The translations under genes were made by a program, and so were the position numbers. This document shows positions 1 through 7,674 of a stretch of 32,750 nucleotides of DNA, in pieces. The DNA is from an uncultured bacterium. Its GTDB lineage: Bacteria > Pseudomonadota > Gammaproteobacteria > Burkholderiales > Burkholderiaceae_E. How positions within the stretch are numbered: position 1 is the first letter of the stretch; each line of letters starts with the position of its first letter. The stretch is taken from NCBI GenBank assembly GCA_903934795.1, contig CAIZPE010000349.1:1-32750 (forward strand). Direction: 5' to 3'. The notes under the pieces are model-generated. The model made no database searches and was not told the DNA's origin. It worked only from the letters and a program-made list of their open reading frames with translations.

Positions 1-385
1 CCTGGCTGTGGCGCATGACGCCACGCTGGTGGCGCAGTGCGGGCTGTTCAAGGACCGCTGCAGCACCACGGTGGAATTGGCCGATTGGGTGGCGCTGTAC
101 CACGCCGCGCCCGAGCCTTCGGAAGAAGAGCGGGCGCAGCTGGTGACCGAGACCGTGGTGCCGGCCTTGCGTGCTCTGCGCGAACGCCTGGCTTCATGCG
201 AATGGACGAAGGAGGGTGTGGCCGCTGCGCTGAAGCAGACCTTGGGTGAATTCGGCCTGAAGATGCCGGCCTTGGCCATGCCGCTGCGCCTGTTGGTGTG
301 CGGCCGTGTGCAGACCCCTTCGGTGGATGCGGTGCTGGCGCTGTTTGCCCGGGAAGAAGCCCTCAAGCGCTTGCGGGGCGTGTGA
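1..385 (+). CDS. gltX: Glutamyl-tRNA synthetase, C-terminal part (5' truncated by window edge)
   Basis: This is the last ~127 codons of a class I glutamyl-tRNA synthetase, which charges tRNA-Glu with glutamate in the cytoplasm. The frame is open from base 2 to a TGA at 383-385. The visible part is the all-helical anticodon-binding domain. It carries the family's typical C-terminal features: a PALRALRERL helix, a W-T-KEGVAAALK stretch, KMPALAMPLRLLVCG, and an ending in F-REEALKRL. The catalytic HIGH and KMSKS motifs lie upstream of the window, so the catalytic half is inferred. A tRNA-Glu gene that supplies its substrate lies 172 bp downstream. Identity is confident from the C-terminal pattern. 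A discriminating or non-discriminating type cannot be judged from this part. Confidence 0.92.
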   Translation, partial: LAVAHDATLVAQCGLFKDRCSTTVELADWVALYHAAPEPSEEERAQLVTETVVPALRALRERLASCEWTKEGVAAALKQTLGEFGLKMPALAMPLRLLVCGRVQTPSVDAVLALFAREEALKRLRGV

Positions 386-400
386 AAAACATGCTAGACT
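371..400 (+). promoter_or_regulatory. Candidate sigma70 promoter for the tRNA-Ala/tRNA-Glu pair
   Basis: TTGCGG (371-376) is separated by 18 bases from TAGACT (395-400). The -10 is preceded by TGC, an extended -10. The predicted start is near 407, about 65 bases before tRNA-Ala. The -35 lies inside the last codons of gltX. The element is seen by eye only. Confidence 0.4.
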
Positions 401-472
401 AGCGGTCTTGCTTGAACGGTGCGACATCTTCAAAGCTGATGCGGAACGAAGTAGGTTTTGCAGCAGCCAAAA

Positions 473-548
<76 letters not shown>

Positions 549-557
549 AGAGACCTT

Positions 558-633
558 GTCCCGTTCGTCTAGAGGCCTAGGACACGACCCTTTCACGGTT
601 GTAACAGGGGTTCGAATCCCCTACGGGACGCCA
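558..633 (+). tRNA. tRNA-Glu (anticodon UUC)
   Basis: A complete 76-base cloverleaf. The acceptor stem pairs GTCCCGT (558-564) with ACGGGAC (623-629). The anticodon stem CGACC/GGTTG encloses loop CTTTCAC, so the anticodon is TTC. The T arm is GGGGT-TCGAATC-CCC-type. The 3' GCCA is encoded. It lies just downstream of gltX, whose product charges it. Confidence 0.97.
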
Positions 634-851
634 CCTCGGCGTCTGAGTTTCGCGGCGCGCCGCAATGGCGCATTGACCGCCGCCCGGTTCCCTCCCGCAT
701 TTTAAGCAGGCTGTCAGGGCGTCGCCAGGAAACGGCGTTGCCTGCCGACCGGCAATCGGTTCCCGTCAGCGCTTCATCGGCCTTGCGCAGCCATTCAGGC
801 GTGGCCGCGGTACAACTCGGGCTGATCCCGATTGCCCGTGCAGGAAGACCG

Positions 852-1817
852 ATGCCCGCCCAGAAATACCGCCTTGTCACCCGCTCCGACTTCGACGGCC
901 TGGTATGCGCCGCCCTGCTCAAGGAGCTGGACCTGATCGACGACATCCTGTTCGTCCATCCCAAGGACATGCAGGACGGCAAGGTGGCGATCAGTCCCCG
1001 CGACATCACCACCAACCTGCCCTACGTGGCAGCCGCGCATCTGGTCTTCGACCATCATCTCTCCGAAACCCTGCGCAACGGCGAACGGGCGGCCAACCAT
1101 GTGATCGTGGCCGAGGCGCCGTCGGCAGCGCGGGTGGTCTACGAGCATTTCGGTGGCGCCGCCACCTTCCCGCGGATCTCGCCGGCCATGATGGCCGCCG
1201 TCGACAAGGCTGACTCGGCCGCCTACAGCCTCGATGATGTGCTGCGCCCCGAGGGCTGGACGCTGCTCAACTTCCTCATGGACGCGCGCACCGGCCTGGG
1301 GCGCTTTCGCGACTTCCGCGTCTCCAACTACCAGCTGATGATGCAGCTGATCGACTATTGCCGCGGCCACAGCATCGAGCAGATCCTGGAGTTGCCCGAT
1401 GTGGTCGAGCGGGTGGCCCTGTTCCGCGAGCAAGAACAGCGTGCCATCGAGCAGATCCGTCGCTGCGCCAGCGTGCGCGGCAAGGTGGTGGTTCTGGACC
1501 TGCGTGGCGAGGACATCATCTGGGCCGCCAACCGCTTCATGATCTATGCGCTCTTCCCGCAGTGCTCGGTTTCGGTCCATGTCATGTGGGGCCTGAAGCA
1601 GCAGAACACCGTGCTGGCGGTCGGCAAGTCGATCATCGACCGCTCGGCCAGCGCCAATGTGGGTGAGCTCTGTCTTCGCCATGGCGGCGGCGGCCATCGC
1701 GCTGCGGGTACCTGCCAGGTGGCCCATGACCGCGCCGAGCAGGTGCTCGGCGAGATCATCCAGGGCATCGTCGCGGCTGACGCCAGACCCGAACCGGTCC
1801 TGGTGGCCGCAAACTGA
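852..1817 (+). CDS. DHH/DHHA1-family phosphoesterase (exopolyphosphatase-like)
   Basis: A 321-residue protein of the DHH phosphoesterase superfamily (RecJ, NrnA and PPX2 relatives), cytoplasmic and Mn-dependent. The N-terminal DHH domain shows SDFDGL with metal ligands D13 and D15, and the signature VFDHH at D67-H68-H69. The C-terminal DHHA1 domain carries the substrate-binding GGGGHRAAG at 278-286. Relatives are often annotated exopolyphosphatase or oligonucleotide/cyclic-dinucleotide phosphodiesterase. The substrate cannot be told from sequence, though the short size resembles NrnA-like enzymes. The ATG at 852 is chosen because AGGAAG precedes it by about 4 bases and homology begins there. 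The frame runs upstream to about 738, but that part looks non-coding. The gene is single and faces a convergent acyl-CoA dehydrogenase gene. Confidence 0.88.
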   Translation: MPAQKYRLVTRSDFDGLVCAALLKELDLIDDILFVHPKDMQDGKVAISPRDITTNLPYVAAAHLVFDHHLSETLRNGERAANHVIVAEAPSAARVVYEHFGGAATFPRISPAMMAAVDKADSAAYSLDDVLRPEGWTLLNFLMDARTGLGRFRDFRVSNYQLMMQLIDYCRGHSIEQILELPDVVERVALFREQEQRAIEQIRRCASVRGKVVVLDLRGEDIIWAANRFMIYALFPQCSVSVHVMWGLKQQNTVLAVGKSIIDRSASANVGELCLRHGGGGHRAAGTCQVAHDRAEQVLGEIIQGIVAADARPEPVLVAAN

Positions 1818-1825
1818 CCCTCCAC

Positions 1826-1867
1826 GCCGGCCCCTGGCGGCCGGCATCCGGGTCCTCGAGGACCGGG
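1826..1867. terminator. Two GC-rich hairpins between convergent genes (terminator-like)
   Basis: In the 75-base gap between the DHH gene and the convergent dehydrogenase gene, GCCGGCC (1826-1832) pairs with GGCCGGC (1839-1845) around a 6-base loop. A second palindrome, GGTCCTCGAGGACC, follows at 1851-1864. No T-tract is present, so the terminator role is inferred from position and stem strength. Confidence 0.4.
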
Positions 1868-1892
1868 CGCGACCGGGGCGGGGCCTGACCTA

Positions 1893-3170
1893 TCAGCGCT
1901 TGTTCGGCCCCATGAAGCCGAACAGGAAGCCCGCCACCTTGCGCATCTGGATCTCCTCGGAGCCCTCGGTGATCCGGTAGCGGCGGTGATGGCGGTAGAT
2001 GTGCTCGAAGGGCTTGTGCCGCGAGTAGCCGATGCCGCCGTGCACCTGCATGGCCCGGTCAGCGGCCTCACAGACCAGCCGGTTGGCCCAGTAGTTGCAC
2101 ATCGAGACCTTGTCCGAGAGCTTCTTCTCGACCTCGGGGTGGGGCATCTGGTCCATCTCCCAGGCGGTCTTGCGGATGAGCAGGCGCAGCATCTCGCACT
2201 GGGTGGCCAGTTCGACCAGCGGGAACTGGATGGCCTGGTTCTCTGCGAGCGCCTTGCCGAAGGGCTTGCGCTCGCGGGCGTAGCGCACGCTCTCGTTCAC
2301 GCAGTAGGTGGCCGCGCCCAGCGAGCTGGCCGCCTGACGGATGCGGTTCTCGTGCACGAAGGCCTGGGCCAGCGCCAGGCCCGCGCCTTCACTGCCGAAC
2401 ATCGCCTCCTGCGGCACCCACACATCGGTGAAGCTCACCCGCGGATGGTCGGTGGGCATGTTGAAGGTCCAGAGGTACTCCTCGACCTTGACCCCTGGGG
2501 TGTCGGTGGGCACCAGGAAGGCGGTGATGCCGCGGGCGTCACCGTCCTTGCCGCTGGTGCGCGCGAACACCGAGCAGTGGGTGGCCACGTGCATGCCGGT
2601 GGTCCACATCTTCTCGCCATCGATGCGCCAGCCGGCCACGCCGTTGCGGGTCTCGGGCACCGCGCGGGTCTCCATGTGCGTGGCATCGGAGCCGTGGTTC
2701 GGCTCGGTCAGGCCGAAGGTGATCCGGTAGCGGAACTCCAGCGAGCCGTTGATGAACTTCTCCTTCTGCGCCTGGGTGCCGAAGTCGCGCAGCATCACGA
2801 TGAAGGGGAAGTTGCCGACGATGGAGTGCTCGTTCTGCAGGTCGTTGTGCAGGCCCAGCCCCTTGGACGCGAAGTGCTCGCGGATGACCGCCATCCAGAG
2901 GTTACCGCCGTCGCGGCCGCCGAACTCCCTGGGCAGCGAGAACCGGAAGTGCCCGGCACGGTCGGCGCGACGCTTGGCCTCCTTGAGCAGCTCCTCCCAT
3001 TCCGGGCGCGGCAGGCCGCCGTTGTCGAAGTCGGTGCGGGCCCATTCCCGGCGATGGTCGAAGTAGCGCTCGTTGTCGTCCTGGGCCTGCAGCGGCTTGA
3101 TCTCGCGCTCGATGAAGGCGTCGAGCTCGGCGAGATAGTCGACCAGGTCCTGCGGCAGGGTGAAATCCAT
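1893..3170 (-). CDS. Acyl-CoA dehydrogenase, ACAD10/11- and LvaC-like
   Basis: A 425-residue FAD-dependent acyl-CoA dehydrogenase, full length and probably cytoplasmic. It shows the flavin-binding FGLTEPNHGSD (152-162), MWTTG (189-193), the R-K-PFG...Q-IQF flavin/dimer motif (301-316), and MQVHGGIGYS. The catalytic-base position is kept in RITEGSEEIQ (E402). It is the third gene of a minus-strand operon after a phosphotransferase and a DUF6285 gene. That trio matches LvaA-LvaB-LvaC of the Pseudomonas putida levulinate pathway. There a 4-hydroxyacyl-CoA is phosphorylated at O4 and the dehydrogenase-fold enzyme removes the phosphate to give an enoyl-CoA; the animal ACAD10/11 proteins are related. 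The start ATG follows GAAAGGACATCC, with AGGA about 6 bases away. The family is certain. The 4-hydroxyacid role is inferred from context. Confidence 0.93.
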   Translation of the reverse strand: MDFTLPQDLVDYLAELDAFIEREIKPLQAQDDNERYFDHRREWARTDFDNGGLPRPEWEELLKEAKRRADRAGHFRFSLPREFGGRDGGNLWMAVIREHFASKGLGLHNDLQNEHSIVGNFPFIVMLRDFGTQAQKEKFINGSLEFRYRITFGLTEPNHGSDATHMETRAVPETRNGVAGWRIDGEKMWTTGMHVATHCSVFARTSGKDGDARGITAFLVPTDTPGVKVEEYLWTFNMPTDHPRVSFTDVWVPQEAMFGSEGAGLALAQAFVHENRIRQAASSLGAATYCVNESVRYARERKPFGKALAENQAIQFPLVELATQCEMLRLLIRKTAWEMDQMPHPEVEKKLSDKVSMCNYWANRLVCEAADRAMQVHGGIGYSRHKPFEHIYRHHRRYRITEGSEEIQMRKVAGFLFGFMGPNKR

Positions 3171-3188
3171 GGATGTCCTTTCGGGAGG

Positions 3189-3584
3189 TCAGGGAGCCGG
3201 CGCACGCGCGCCGGTCTGGGTGAGTTCGGCCTGGTGGCTGGCGTAGGCGGGCTGGTCGATGGCCATCTTGGCCATGGCGTCGGCGAGCAGGTGTTCGAAC
3301 AGGCCGGGCGCATCGATGGCGATCGATCCGTCGCGGATCCGGTCCGCGAGATCGGCTTCCAGCGCATCCAGGCTGCCGTCATGGCCGAGCAATGCCGCCA
3401 TGCGCGCGCGCGATCGTTCGCCGGCCGCGGGGCCCTGCTGCATCTCGCGGGCCACCAGGTCGATGGCGTTGGCGGCGACCCGCGCCTGGAACACCAGGTC
3501 GGCCGGCAGCCTTGGCAGCGCGGCCTCGCGCAGCCAGCGTGCCACGGCCTGCAGGACGGCATCGCCGCGGGGCGGGTCGATCAT
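3189..3584 (-). CDS. DUF6285 protein, LvaB-like partner of the phosphotransferase
   Basis: A 131-residue soluble protein, predicted helical, with no signal peptide or membrane segment. It matches my recollection of the DUF6285 family: an N-terminal P-G-LL-AV-RWLREA-LPRL helix, RVAANAIDLVARE, and a C-terminal I-DPGLFEHL-type segment with MAIDQPAY. Members sit between an APH-type kinase gene and an acyl-CoA dehydrogenase gene. In the levulinate pathway the equivalent small protein LvaB is needed with LvaA for phosphorylation of 4-hydroxyvaleryl-CoA. The ATG lies one base after the stop of the phosphotransferase gene (TGA-C-ATG), so the two are probably translationally coupled and made in fixed ratio. 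Its biochemical role is inferred from context. Confidence 0.82.
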   Translation of the reverse strand: MIDPPRGDAVLQAVARWLREAALPRLPADLVFQARVAANAIDLVAREMQQGPAAGERSRARMAALLGHDGSLDALEADLADRIRDGSIAIDAPGLFEHLLADAMAKMAIDQPAYASHQAELTQTGARAPAP

Positions 3585-3585
3585 G

Positions 3586-4584
3586 TCAGTTCCTTCCGGC
3601 GATCAGGCGCAGCAGATCGAGTTCGCTCTCGGAGACCCGGCGGGCGATCATCGCCCGCTCCACCGAGGCGTCGCGGCCGCTGTCGAACCATTCGAACATG
3701 CCGGCGCAGCCCATCCACCAGCGCAGGCTGCCCAGCGCTTCCCAGAAGCGAAGCCGCTCGGGTTCGAGCGGCTCGCCGCCGGCTGCCACATAGGCCTGCA
3801 GCAGCGCCTCGCGGCTGCCCAGGCCACCTGCCGGCCGGTCGAGCTGCCCGAAACGCCAGGGCGGCAGGCACAGCCAGGCGAGGTCTGCAGCAGGGTCGCC
3901 GAGGTGGGCCACTTCCCAGTCGAGGACCGCGCGTACCCCGTCCGGGCCGATGATGAGGTTGCCGTTGCGGAAGTCGCCATGGACCAGCCGCAGACGGGCA
4001 GGCGGCTCGGGGGCATGCGCCTCGAGCCAGCGCATCGCGTACTCGAAGAACGGGCTGGGCCTGCCCATGGCCTGCTGACGCTGGCGCAGCCGGTCGAGCA
4101 CGGCGTCGTGGGGTTTGGCCGGCAGCGCCGGCAGGCTGGCCGGGTCGACCCGGTGGATGGCGGCGAGGATGGCGCCGAACTGGCCGACGAGGTGTGGCCG
4201 GATCGCTGCGAAGGCTTCGTCTCGCAGGATCTTGCGCGGGATGGTCTCGCCGGCGATTCGGGTCATGAGGAAGCCGTCACCGAGGCCGTCTTCAGCCTGA
4301 AGGGTGTGGACCACCTCGGGCACCGGCGCGCCGCTGCCGGCCAGGGCGCGAAGCAGATCGGCCTCGGTGCTGAGCGGCACCGACTCGCTGCTGCGCAAGC
4401 CGCCTGGCGAGCGGCGCAGGATCAGCGGATGGTCGAGGCCCTCGCCGCGGGCATCGAAGGACCAGGTCTCCAGGGTTGCCCCCGCCGACAGGCGGCGCAG
4501 GCCCTCCACCCGCGTGCACCCGGGCAGCAGCGTGGGCAGCAGTGACTGCAGTCCGGCCTGCAGGGCGTCGGCGCGTGAGCTCAT
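3586..4584 (-). CDS. APH-family phosphotransferase, LvaA-like (probable hydroxyacyl-CoA kinase)
   Basis: A 332-residue kinase of the aminoglycoside-phosphotransferase/choline-kinase fold. The catalytic Brenner motif is VHGDFRNGNL, with H202, D204 and N209. The metal-binding Asp lies in VLDWE (D222), followed by LGDPAADLAW. The N-lobe has GATLETWSFD and an LILRR strand in place of the usual ATP-lysine strand. First gene of a minus-strand operon with DUF6285 and acyl-CoA dehydrogenase genes, it most likely phosphorylates the 4-hydroxyl of an acyl-CoA, as LvaA does, rather than an antibiotic. No clear ribosome-binding site precedes the ATG. A TTGACA element lies about 50 bases upstream. The fold is certain; the substrate is inferred from the neighbours. 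Confidence 0.9.
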   Translation of the reverse strand: MSSRADALQAGLQSLLPTLLPGCTRVEGLRRLSAGATLETWSFDARGEGLDHPLILRRSPGGLRSSESVPLSTEADLLRALAGSGAPVPEVVHTLQAEDGLGDGFLMTRIAGETIPRKILRDEAFAAIRPHLVGQFGAILAAIHRVDPASLPALPAKPHDAVLDRLRQRQQAMGRPSPFFEYAMRWLEAHAPEPPARLRLVHGDFRNGNLIIGPDGVRAVLDWEVAHLGDPAADLAWLCLPPWRFGQLDRPAGGLGSREALLQAYVAAGGEPLEPERLRFWEALGSLRWWMGCAGMFEWFDSGRDASVERAMIARRVSESELDLLRLIAGRN

Positions 4585-4610
4585 GGCTGAGGAAGGGTGA
4601 GGATCGGGGC

Positions 4611-4639
4611 AGGGTGGGGCGGGGGCCGGATGCTGTCAA
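4611..4639 (-). promoter_or_regulatory. Candidate promoter of the phosphotransferase-DUF6285-ACAD operon
   Basis: On the minus strand a perfect TTGACA (4639-4634) is followed after 17 bases by CACCCT (4616-4611), which keeps only the key A and last T of a -10. The predicted start is about 4604, leaving a ~20-base leader. A perfect -35 with a poor -10 would suit a promoter that needs an activator; that is inference. Confidence 0.4.
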
Positions 4640-4804
4640 TGCGCGCCGCGCACCGAGCGGACACGCCCGCGCGCGGTCATTCCGCTTCCCGATCGGGGCA
4701 GGCAGGGCTCGCCCGCCGCCGAGGGAGCGGCGATGCGCCGCGTGGCTGCGCGCGCTCGCTGCGCGGGTATTCCGTCGCCGAGGGGTGGGCATTGCCGTCG
4801 GGGG

Positions 4805-4810
4805 TATCCT
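4805..4810 (+). promoter_or_regulatory. -10 element placed for a leaderless transcript (EamA transporter)
   Basis: TATCCT ends 7 bases before the ATG at 4818, so transcription would start at about 4817-4818. No Shine-Dalgarno sequence or convincing -35 is visible. It is one of seven such arrangements in the window. Confidence 0.45.
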
Positions 4811-4817
4811 CGGGCCG

Positions 4818-5720
4818 ATGCCGATGTCGTACTTCCATTCCCTCAGCCCGGCCGGTCGGGCGATCTTCTGGGCGGTGTCCTCGGGCATCCTCTTCGCGCT
4901 GCTGAACACCCTGATGCGCGCCATGACGCTGCAGATGGACCCGTTCCAGACCCAGTTCCTGCGCTATCTGGCCGGCCTGCTCGTGATGCTGCCGCTGGTG
5001 TTGCGTGCCGGCTGGTCTGCCTACCGGCCCAAGGGCATGGTCGGCCAGCTCTGGCGAGGGGCGGTGCATACCGGCGGTCTGCTCTTCTGGTTCGCCGCCC
5101 TGCCGCACCTGCCGATCGCCGACACCACGGCGATCGGCTTCACCACCCCGATCTTCATCATGATCGGGGCGGCGCTGGTGCTGCGCGAGCCGGTGGTGCC
5201 GGCCCGCTGGATTGCGGCGCTGCTCGGTTTTGCCGGGGTGATGATCGTCGTCTATCCCAAGCTGGCCGGCACGGGCGGGGTCTGGAGTCTGGCGATGCTG
5301 GTGTCCTCGCCGCTGTTTGCCGCCTCTTTCCTGATCACCAAGGCGCTCACCCGTCGCGACACGCCTGGCGTCATCGTGGTCTGGCAGTCGATCACGGTGT
5401 CCCTGTTCACGCTGCCCTTCGCCGTGCCGGGCTGGCAGTGGCCCACCCCCGCCCAGTGGCTGCTCTTCGGGCTTTGCGGCCTGCTCGGCAGCACCGGTCA
5501 CTGGTGCCTGACCAACGCCTACCGCCTGGCCGACATCTCTGCCACGCAGGGAGTGCGCTTTCTCGACCTGATCTGGGCTACGCTCCTGGGCCTGCTGGTG
5601 TTCGGCGATTCGCCCAGCGCCTCCACGCTGGTGGGCGGCGTGGTCATCCTGGTGGCCACGCTGTGGATCGCCCGTCGCGAGGCCGGTGCATCCCGGCCTG
5701 CGGCCCGACCCGACGACTGA
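4818..5720 (+). CDS. DMT-superfamily EamA-type transporter
   Basis: A 300-residue inner-membrane protein with about ten hydrophobic helices in two EamA repeats, as usual for the drug/metabolite transporter superfamily. Recognisable segments are [17 protein letters not shown] at the start, [19 protein letters not shown] and [15 protein letters not shown] at the end of the first repeat, and [20 protein letters not shown] in the second. Such proteins export or import small metabolites; the substrate is unknown. The start is either ATG 4818 or ATG 4824. 4818 is preferred because a -10 box ends 7 bases before it and no ribosome-binding site is seen for either. The rraA-like gene follows 44 bases later and may be cotranscribed. 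Confidence 0.88.
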   Translation: MPMSYFHSLSPAGRAIFWAVSSGILFALLNTLMRAMTLQMDPFQTQFLRYLAGLLVMLPLVLRAGWSAYRPKGMVGQLWRGAVHTGGLLFWFAALPHLPIADTTAIGFTTPIFIMIGAALVLREPVVPARWIAALLGFAGVMIVVYPKLAGTGGVWSLAMLVSSPLFAASFLITKALTRRDTPGVIVVWQSITVSLFTLPFAVPGWQWPTPAQWLLFGLCGLLGSTGHWCLTNAYRLADISATQGVRFLDLIWATLLGLLVFGDSPSASTLVGGVVILVATLWIARREAGASRPAARPDD

Positions 5721-5764
5721 GACAACCCCGTCAACCGCCGTTTCTGCCGCCATCGAACCACGCC

Positions 5765-6241
5765 ATGACCGCGAGCACCTGCGACCTCTTCGACGCCCAT
5801 CCCGACATCCAGTCCTGCGACCTGCCCATGCGTCTGTTCGGTCGGCGGCGCGCCTTCAGCGGGCTGATCCGCACCGTGCGCTGCCGCGAGGACAATGCGC
5901 TGGTGAAGTCCCTGCTGTCCTCGCCCGGGCACGGACAGGTGCTGGTGGTTGACGGCGGGGGCTCGCTGCACAGCGCCCTGATCGGCGATCTGATCGCCGG
6001 CCTGGGCCTGGCCAATGGCTGGGCGGGCGCGGTGGTGCACGGCGCCATCCGCGATTCAGTCGCCATCGACACGCTCGACTTCGGCATCAAGGCGCTTGGC
6101 ACCAACCCCCGGCGCAGCGCCAAGGCGGGCGTCGGCGAAACCGATGTCACGGTGGGCTTCGGCGGCGTGGTGTTCACCCCCGGCCACTGGCTGTGCAGCG
6201 ACGAGGACGGCATCGTCGTGGCAACGCACCCCCTGGGCTGA
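5765..6241 (+). CDS. rraA: RraA-family protein (RNase E inhibitor-like / HMG aldolase-like)
   Basis: A 158-residue protein matching the RraA fold over its whole length: [10 protein letters not shown] at the N-terminus, then [24 protein letters not shown], the ligand-binding [27 protein letters not shown], and the C-terminal SDEDGIVV. In E. coli RraA binds RNase E and inhibits it. Relatives in other bacteria are 4-hydroxy-4-methyl-2-oxoglutarate/oxaloacetate aldolases, using the Arg-Asp of the G-IRD motif. Both functions remain possible. The length fits RraA proper rather than the longer (~220-residue) aldolases. The ATG at 5765 has no obvious Shine-Dalgarno sequence. The gene lies 44 bases after the transporter gene on the same strand. 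Confidence 0.85.
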   Translation: MTASTCDLFDAHPDIQSCDLPMRLFGRRRAFSGLIRTVRCREDNALVKSLLSSPGHGQVLVVDGGGSLHSALIGDLIAGLGLANGWAGAVVHGAIRDSVAIDTLDFGIKALGTNPRRSAKAGVGETDVTVGFGGVVFTPGHWLCSDEDGIVVATHPLG

Positions 6242-6271
6242 CGTCGTGCCAGACCGGTGGCGGTTCAGCCT

Positions 6272-6316
6272 TTACCGCGCTTACCCGCCGTTACCGATCA
6301 CCGACCCCTGATTACC
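6272..6316 (+). promoter_or_regulatory. Phased TTACC repeats, CpxR/OmpR-type operator candidate
   Basis: TTACC occurs at 6272, 6281, 6291 and 6312, with spacings of 9, 10 and 21 bases, i.e. on one face of the helix. Read on the minus strand the units are GGTAA, close to the GTAAA-N5-GTAAA box bound by CpxR. The cluster lies 81-125 bases before the start of a Spy/CpxP-like gene, the type of gene CpxR-like regulators control. Regulator identity is inferred. Confidence 0.55.
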
Positions 6317-6396
6317 TGGCGGTCGCCCAGACTGTCTCCTGTCGATCGCCGCATCCTGCGCGCGGGCCGATACCCCGACATCCCCAGGAGAACACC

Positions 6397-6984
6397 ATGA
6401 CCGTCCATACCCGTCCCACCCTTCTTCGCGCGGCCGCGGGCGCCCTGCTGATTTCGGCTGGCGCCGCCTTCGCCCAGTCTGCACCCAGCTCGCCCGTCGC
6501 GCCGGCCTCCCCGGCGGCAGCACCCGGACATGAAGCCCGACACGGCGCCGGGCACGAGTCGGGTGAGGAGCATCGCCACGGCCGTCACCACGGCGGTCAC
6601 GACGGCATGCATCGCGGGATGGGCATGGAGATGGGCAACGGCATGGAGTTCCTGCGCGGCGTTCGCCTGAGCGATGCCCAGCGGGACCAGGTCTTCAGCC
6701 TCATGCACCAGCAGGCGCCGGTGATGCGCGACAAGGCCAAGGCCCTGGGCAAGACCCGCCAGGAACTGCGCGCCCTGACGCTGTCCCCGCAGTTCGACGA
6801 GGCGCGCGCCAGGGCCCTGAGCGACAGCCTTGCCGCCGGCATCGCCGACATGACCATGGTCCGGGCGCGCCATGCCCATGCGGTGTGGCAGCTGCTCACG
6901 CCGGAGCAGAAGTCGCAGGTGGAGGCGCGCCGGGCGCGTGCCGAGGCCGGCGATCACGGCCACCGCCATCTCGCCCTTCGCTGA
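6397..6984 (+). CDS. Exported His/Met-rich Spy/CpxP-like protein (LTxxQ motif)
   Basis: A 195-residue periplasmic protein. Residues 1-26 form a signal peptide ending in AGAAFA, with likely cleavage before Gln27. Residues 45-83 hold nine His and five Met, a probable metal-binding tail. The rest is helical, with LSDAQRDQVFSLM near 91 and the family signature LTPEQ at 167-171, followed by a second short His cluster (GDHGHRH) at the end. Spy, CpxP, ZraP and CnrX proteins are envelope-stress chaperones or metal sensors. The His/Met region suggests copper, nickel or zinc. AGGAG precedes the ATG by 6 bases, which fixes the start. No sensor-kinase pair is adjacent, unlike many relatives, but a phased TTACC array lies upstream. 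Confidence 0.85.
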   Translation: MTVHTRPTLLRAAAGALLISAGAAFAQSAPSSPVAPASPAAAPGHEARHGAGHESGEEHRHGRHHGGHDGMHRGMGMEMGNGMEFLRGVRLSDAQRDQVFSLMHQQAPVMRDKAKALGKTRQELRALTLSPQFDEARARALSDSLAAGIADMTMVRARHAHAVWQLLTPEQKSQVEARRARAEAGDHGHRHLALR

Positions 6985-6993
6985 TCGGGGCGT

Positions 6994-7605
6994 TCAGCCC
7001 TGCCGCTGCAGCGCCTGACGCACCAGCGGCAGGGCGTCGTTGCCGAAGTACATGTCAGTGCCGCCGATGAACATCGTCGGCGAGCCGAAGCCGCCCCGCG
7101 CGATCAGTTCATCGACATTGCGTCGCAGCGCGTCCTTGATGTCGGCGCGGCCGATGGCCTCGAACATCATCTCGGGCGCCAGCCCGGCCGCGCTGAACAG
7201 CGGCGCGAGCACTGCGTCCTGCGAGATGTCCTCGCCACGCCCCCAGTAGGCCTCGAACACCCGCCGGGCGAAGTCGGTCATGCGCGCCGGATCATCCTGC
7301 AGCACCAGGCAGGCCCGCATCGCCTTGACGCTGTTCACCGGAAAGACCGGTGGCGGGTTGATGATGCGCAGCCCCGCAAGCGCGGACCAGTCAGCCAGAC
7401 TCTTCGCCTGCCAGGCCGCCTTCACCGGCACCGGGTTCTCGCGCGCCGCATAGACGCTCGGATTGACGGTGTTGAACAGGCCTCCGACCAGGATGGGACG
7501 CCAGCGGATGGGCACGCCGAACTCGGCGGCCAGCGGCTGCAGGTTGTGGAAGCACAGGTAGGTCCAGGGGCTGCTGCAGTCGAAGAAGCACTCGATGGTC
7601 TTCAT
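6994..7605 (-). CDS. 2-hydroxychromene-2-carboxylate isomerase-like protein (DsbA/GST-kappa fold)
   Basis: A 203-residue thioredoxin-fold protein of the HCCA isomerase / GST-kappa group. FFDCSSPWTYL at 7-17 supplies the catalytic serine position in place of the DsbA CxxC. WRPILVGGLFN is the typical glutathione-site segment, and GFGSPTMFIGG contains the conserved cis-proline loop. HCCA isomerase acts with glutathione in naphthalene degradation. Homologues in bacteria without that pathway are common and serve unknown cis-trans isomerisations, often near acyl-CoA genes. AGGA lies 6-7 bases before the ATG. The gene is divergent from an SDR gene and convergent with the Spy-like gene (9-base gap). 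Family is confident; substrate unknown. Confidence 0.88.
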   Translation of the reverse strand: MKTIECFFDCSSPWTYLCFHNLQPLAAEFGVPIRWRPILVGGLFNTVNPSVYAARENPVPVKAAWQAKSLADWSALAGLRIINPPPVFPVNSVKAMRACLVLQDDPARMTDFARRVFEAYWGRGEDISQDAVLAPLFSAAGLAPEMMFEAIGRADIKDALRRNVDELIARGGFGSPTMFIGGTDMYFGNDALPLVRQALQRQG

Positions 7606-7674
7606 GGCGATTCCTGGGGGACGCAGATGGGTGCTTCGCCCTGCTATCGGAACAGGGCGGGCGGGGCTGGCGCC

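Noticed and set aside
652-663. GCGGCGCGCCGC palindrome after tRNA-Glu as a terminator
   Set aside because: It is short, has no loop bases beyond the palindrome centre and no T-tract, and such strings are common in this GC-rich sequence.
738-851. Upstream extension of the DHH phosphoesterase
   Set aside because: Family homology begins at the ATG at 852, which has AGGAAG just before it.
1986-3953. A 655-codon plus-strand open frame opposite the ACAD operon
   Set aside because: It has no recognisable protein motifs, while the minus strand encodes a complete dehydrogenase, a DUF6285 protein and a kinase. Long antisense frames are expected at this GC content.
3586-4584. Aminoglycoside resistance kinase
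   Set aside because: The fold fits, but the operon with DUF6285 and ACAD genes points to acyl-CoA metabolism.
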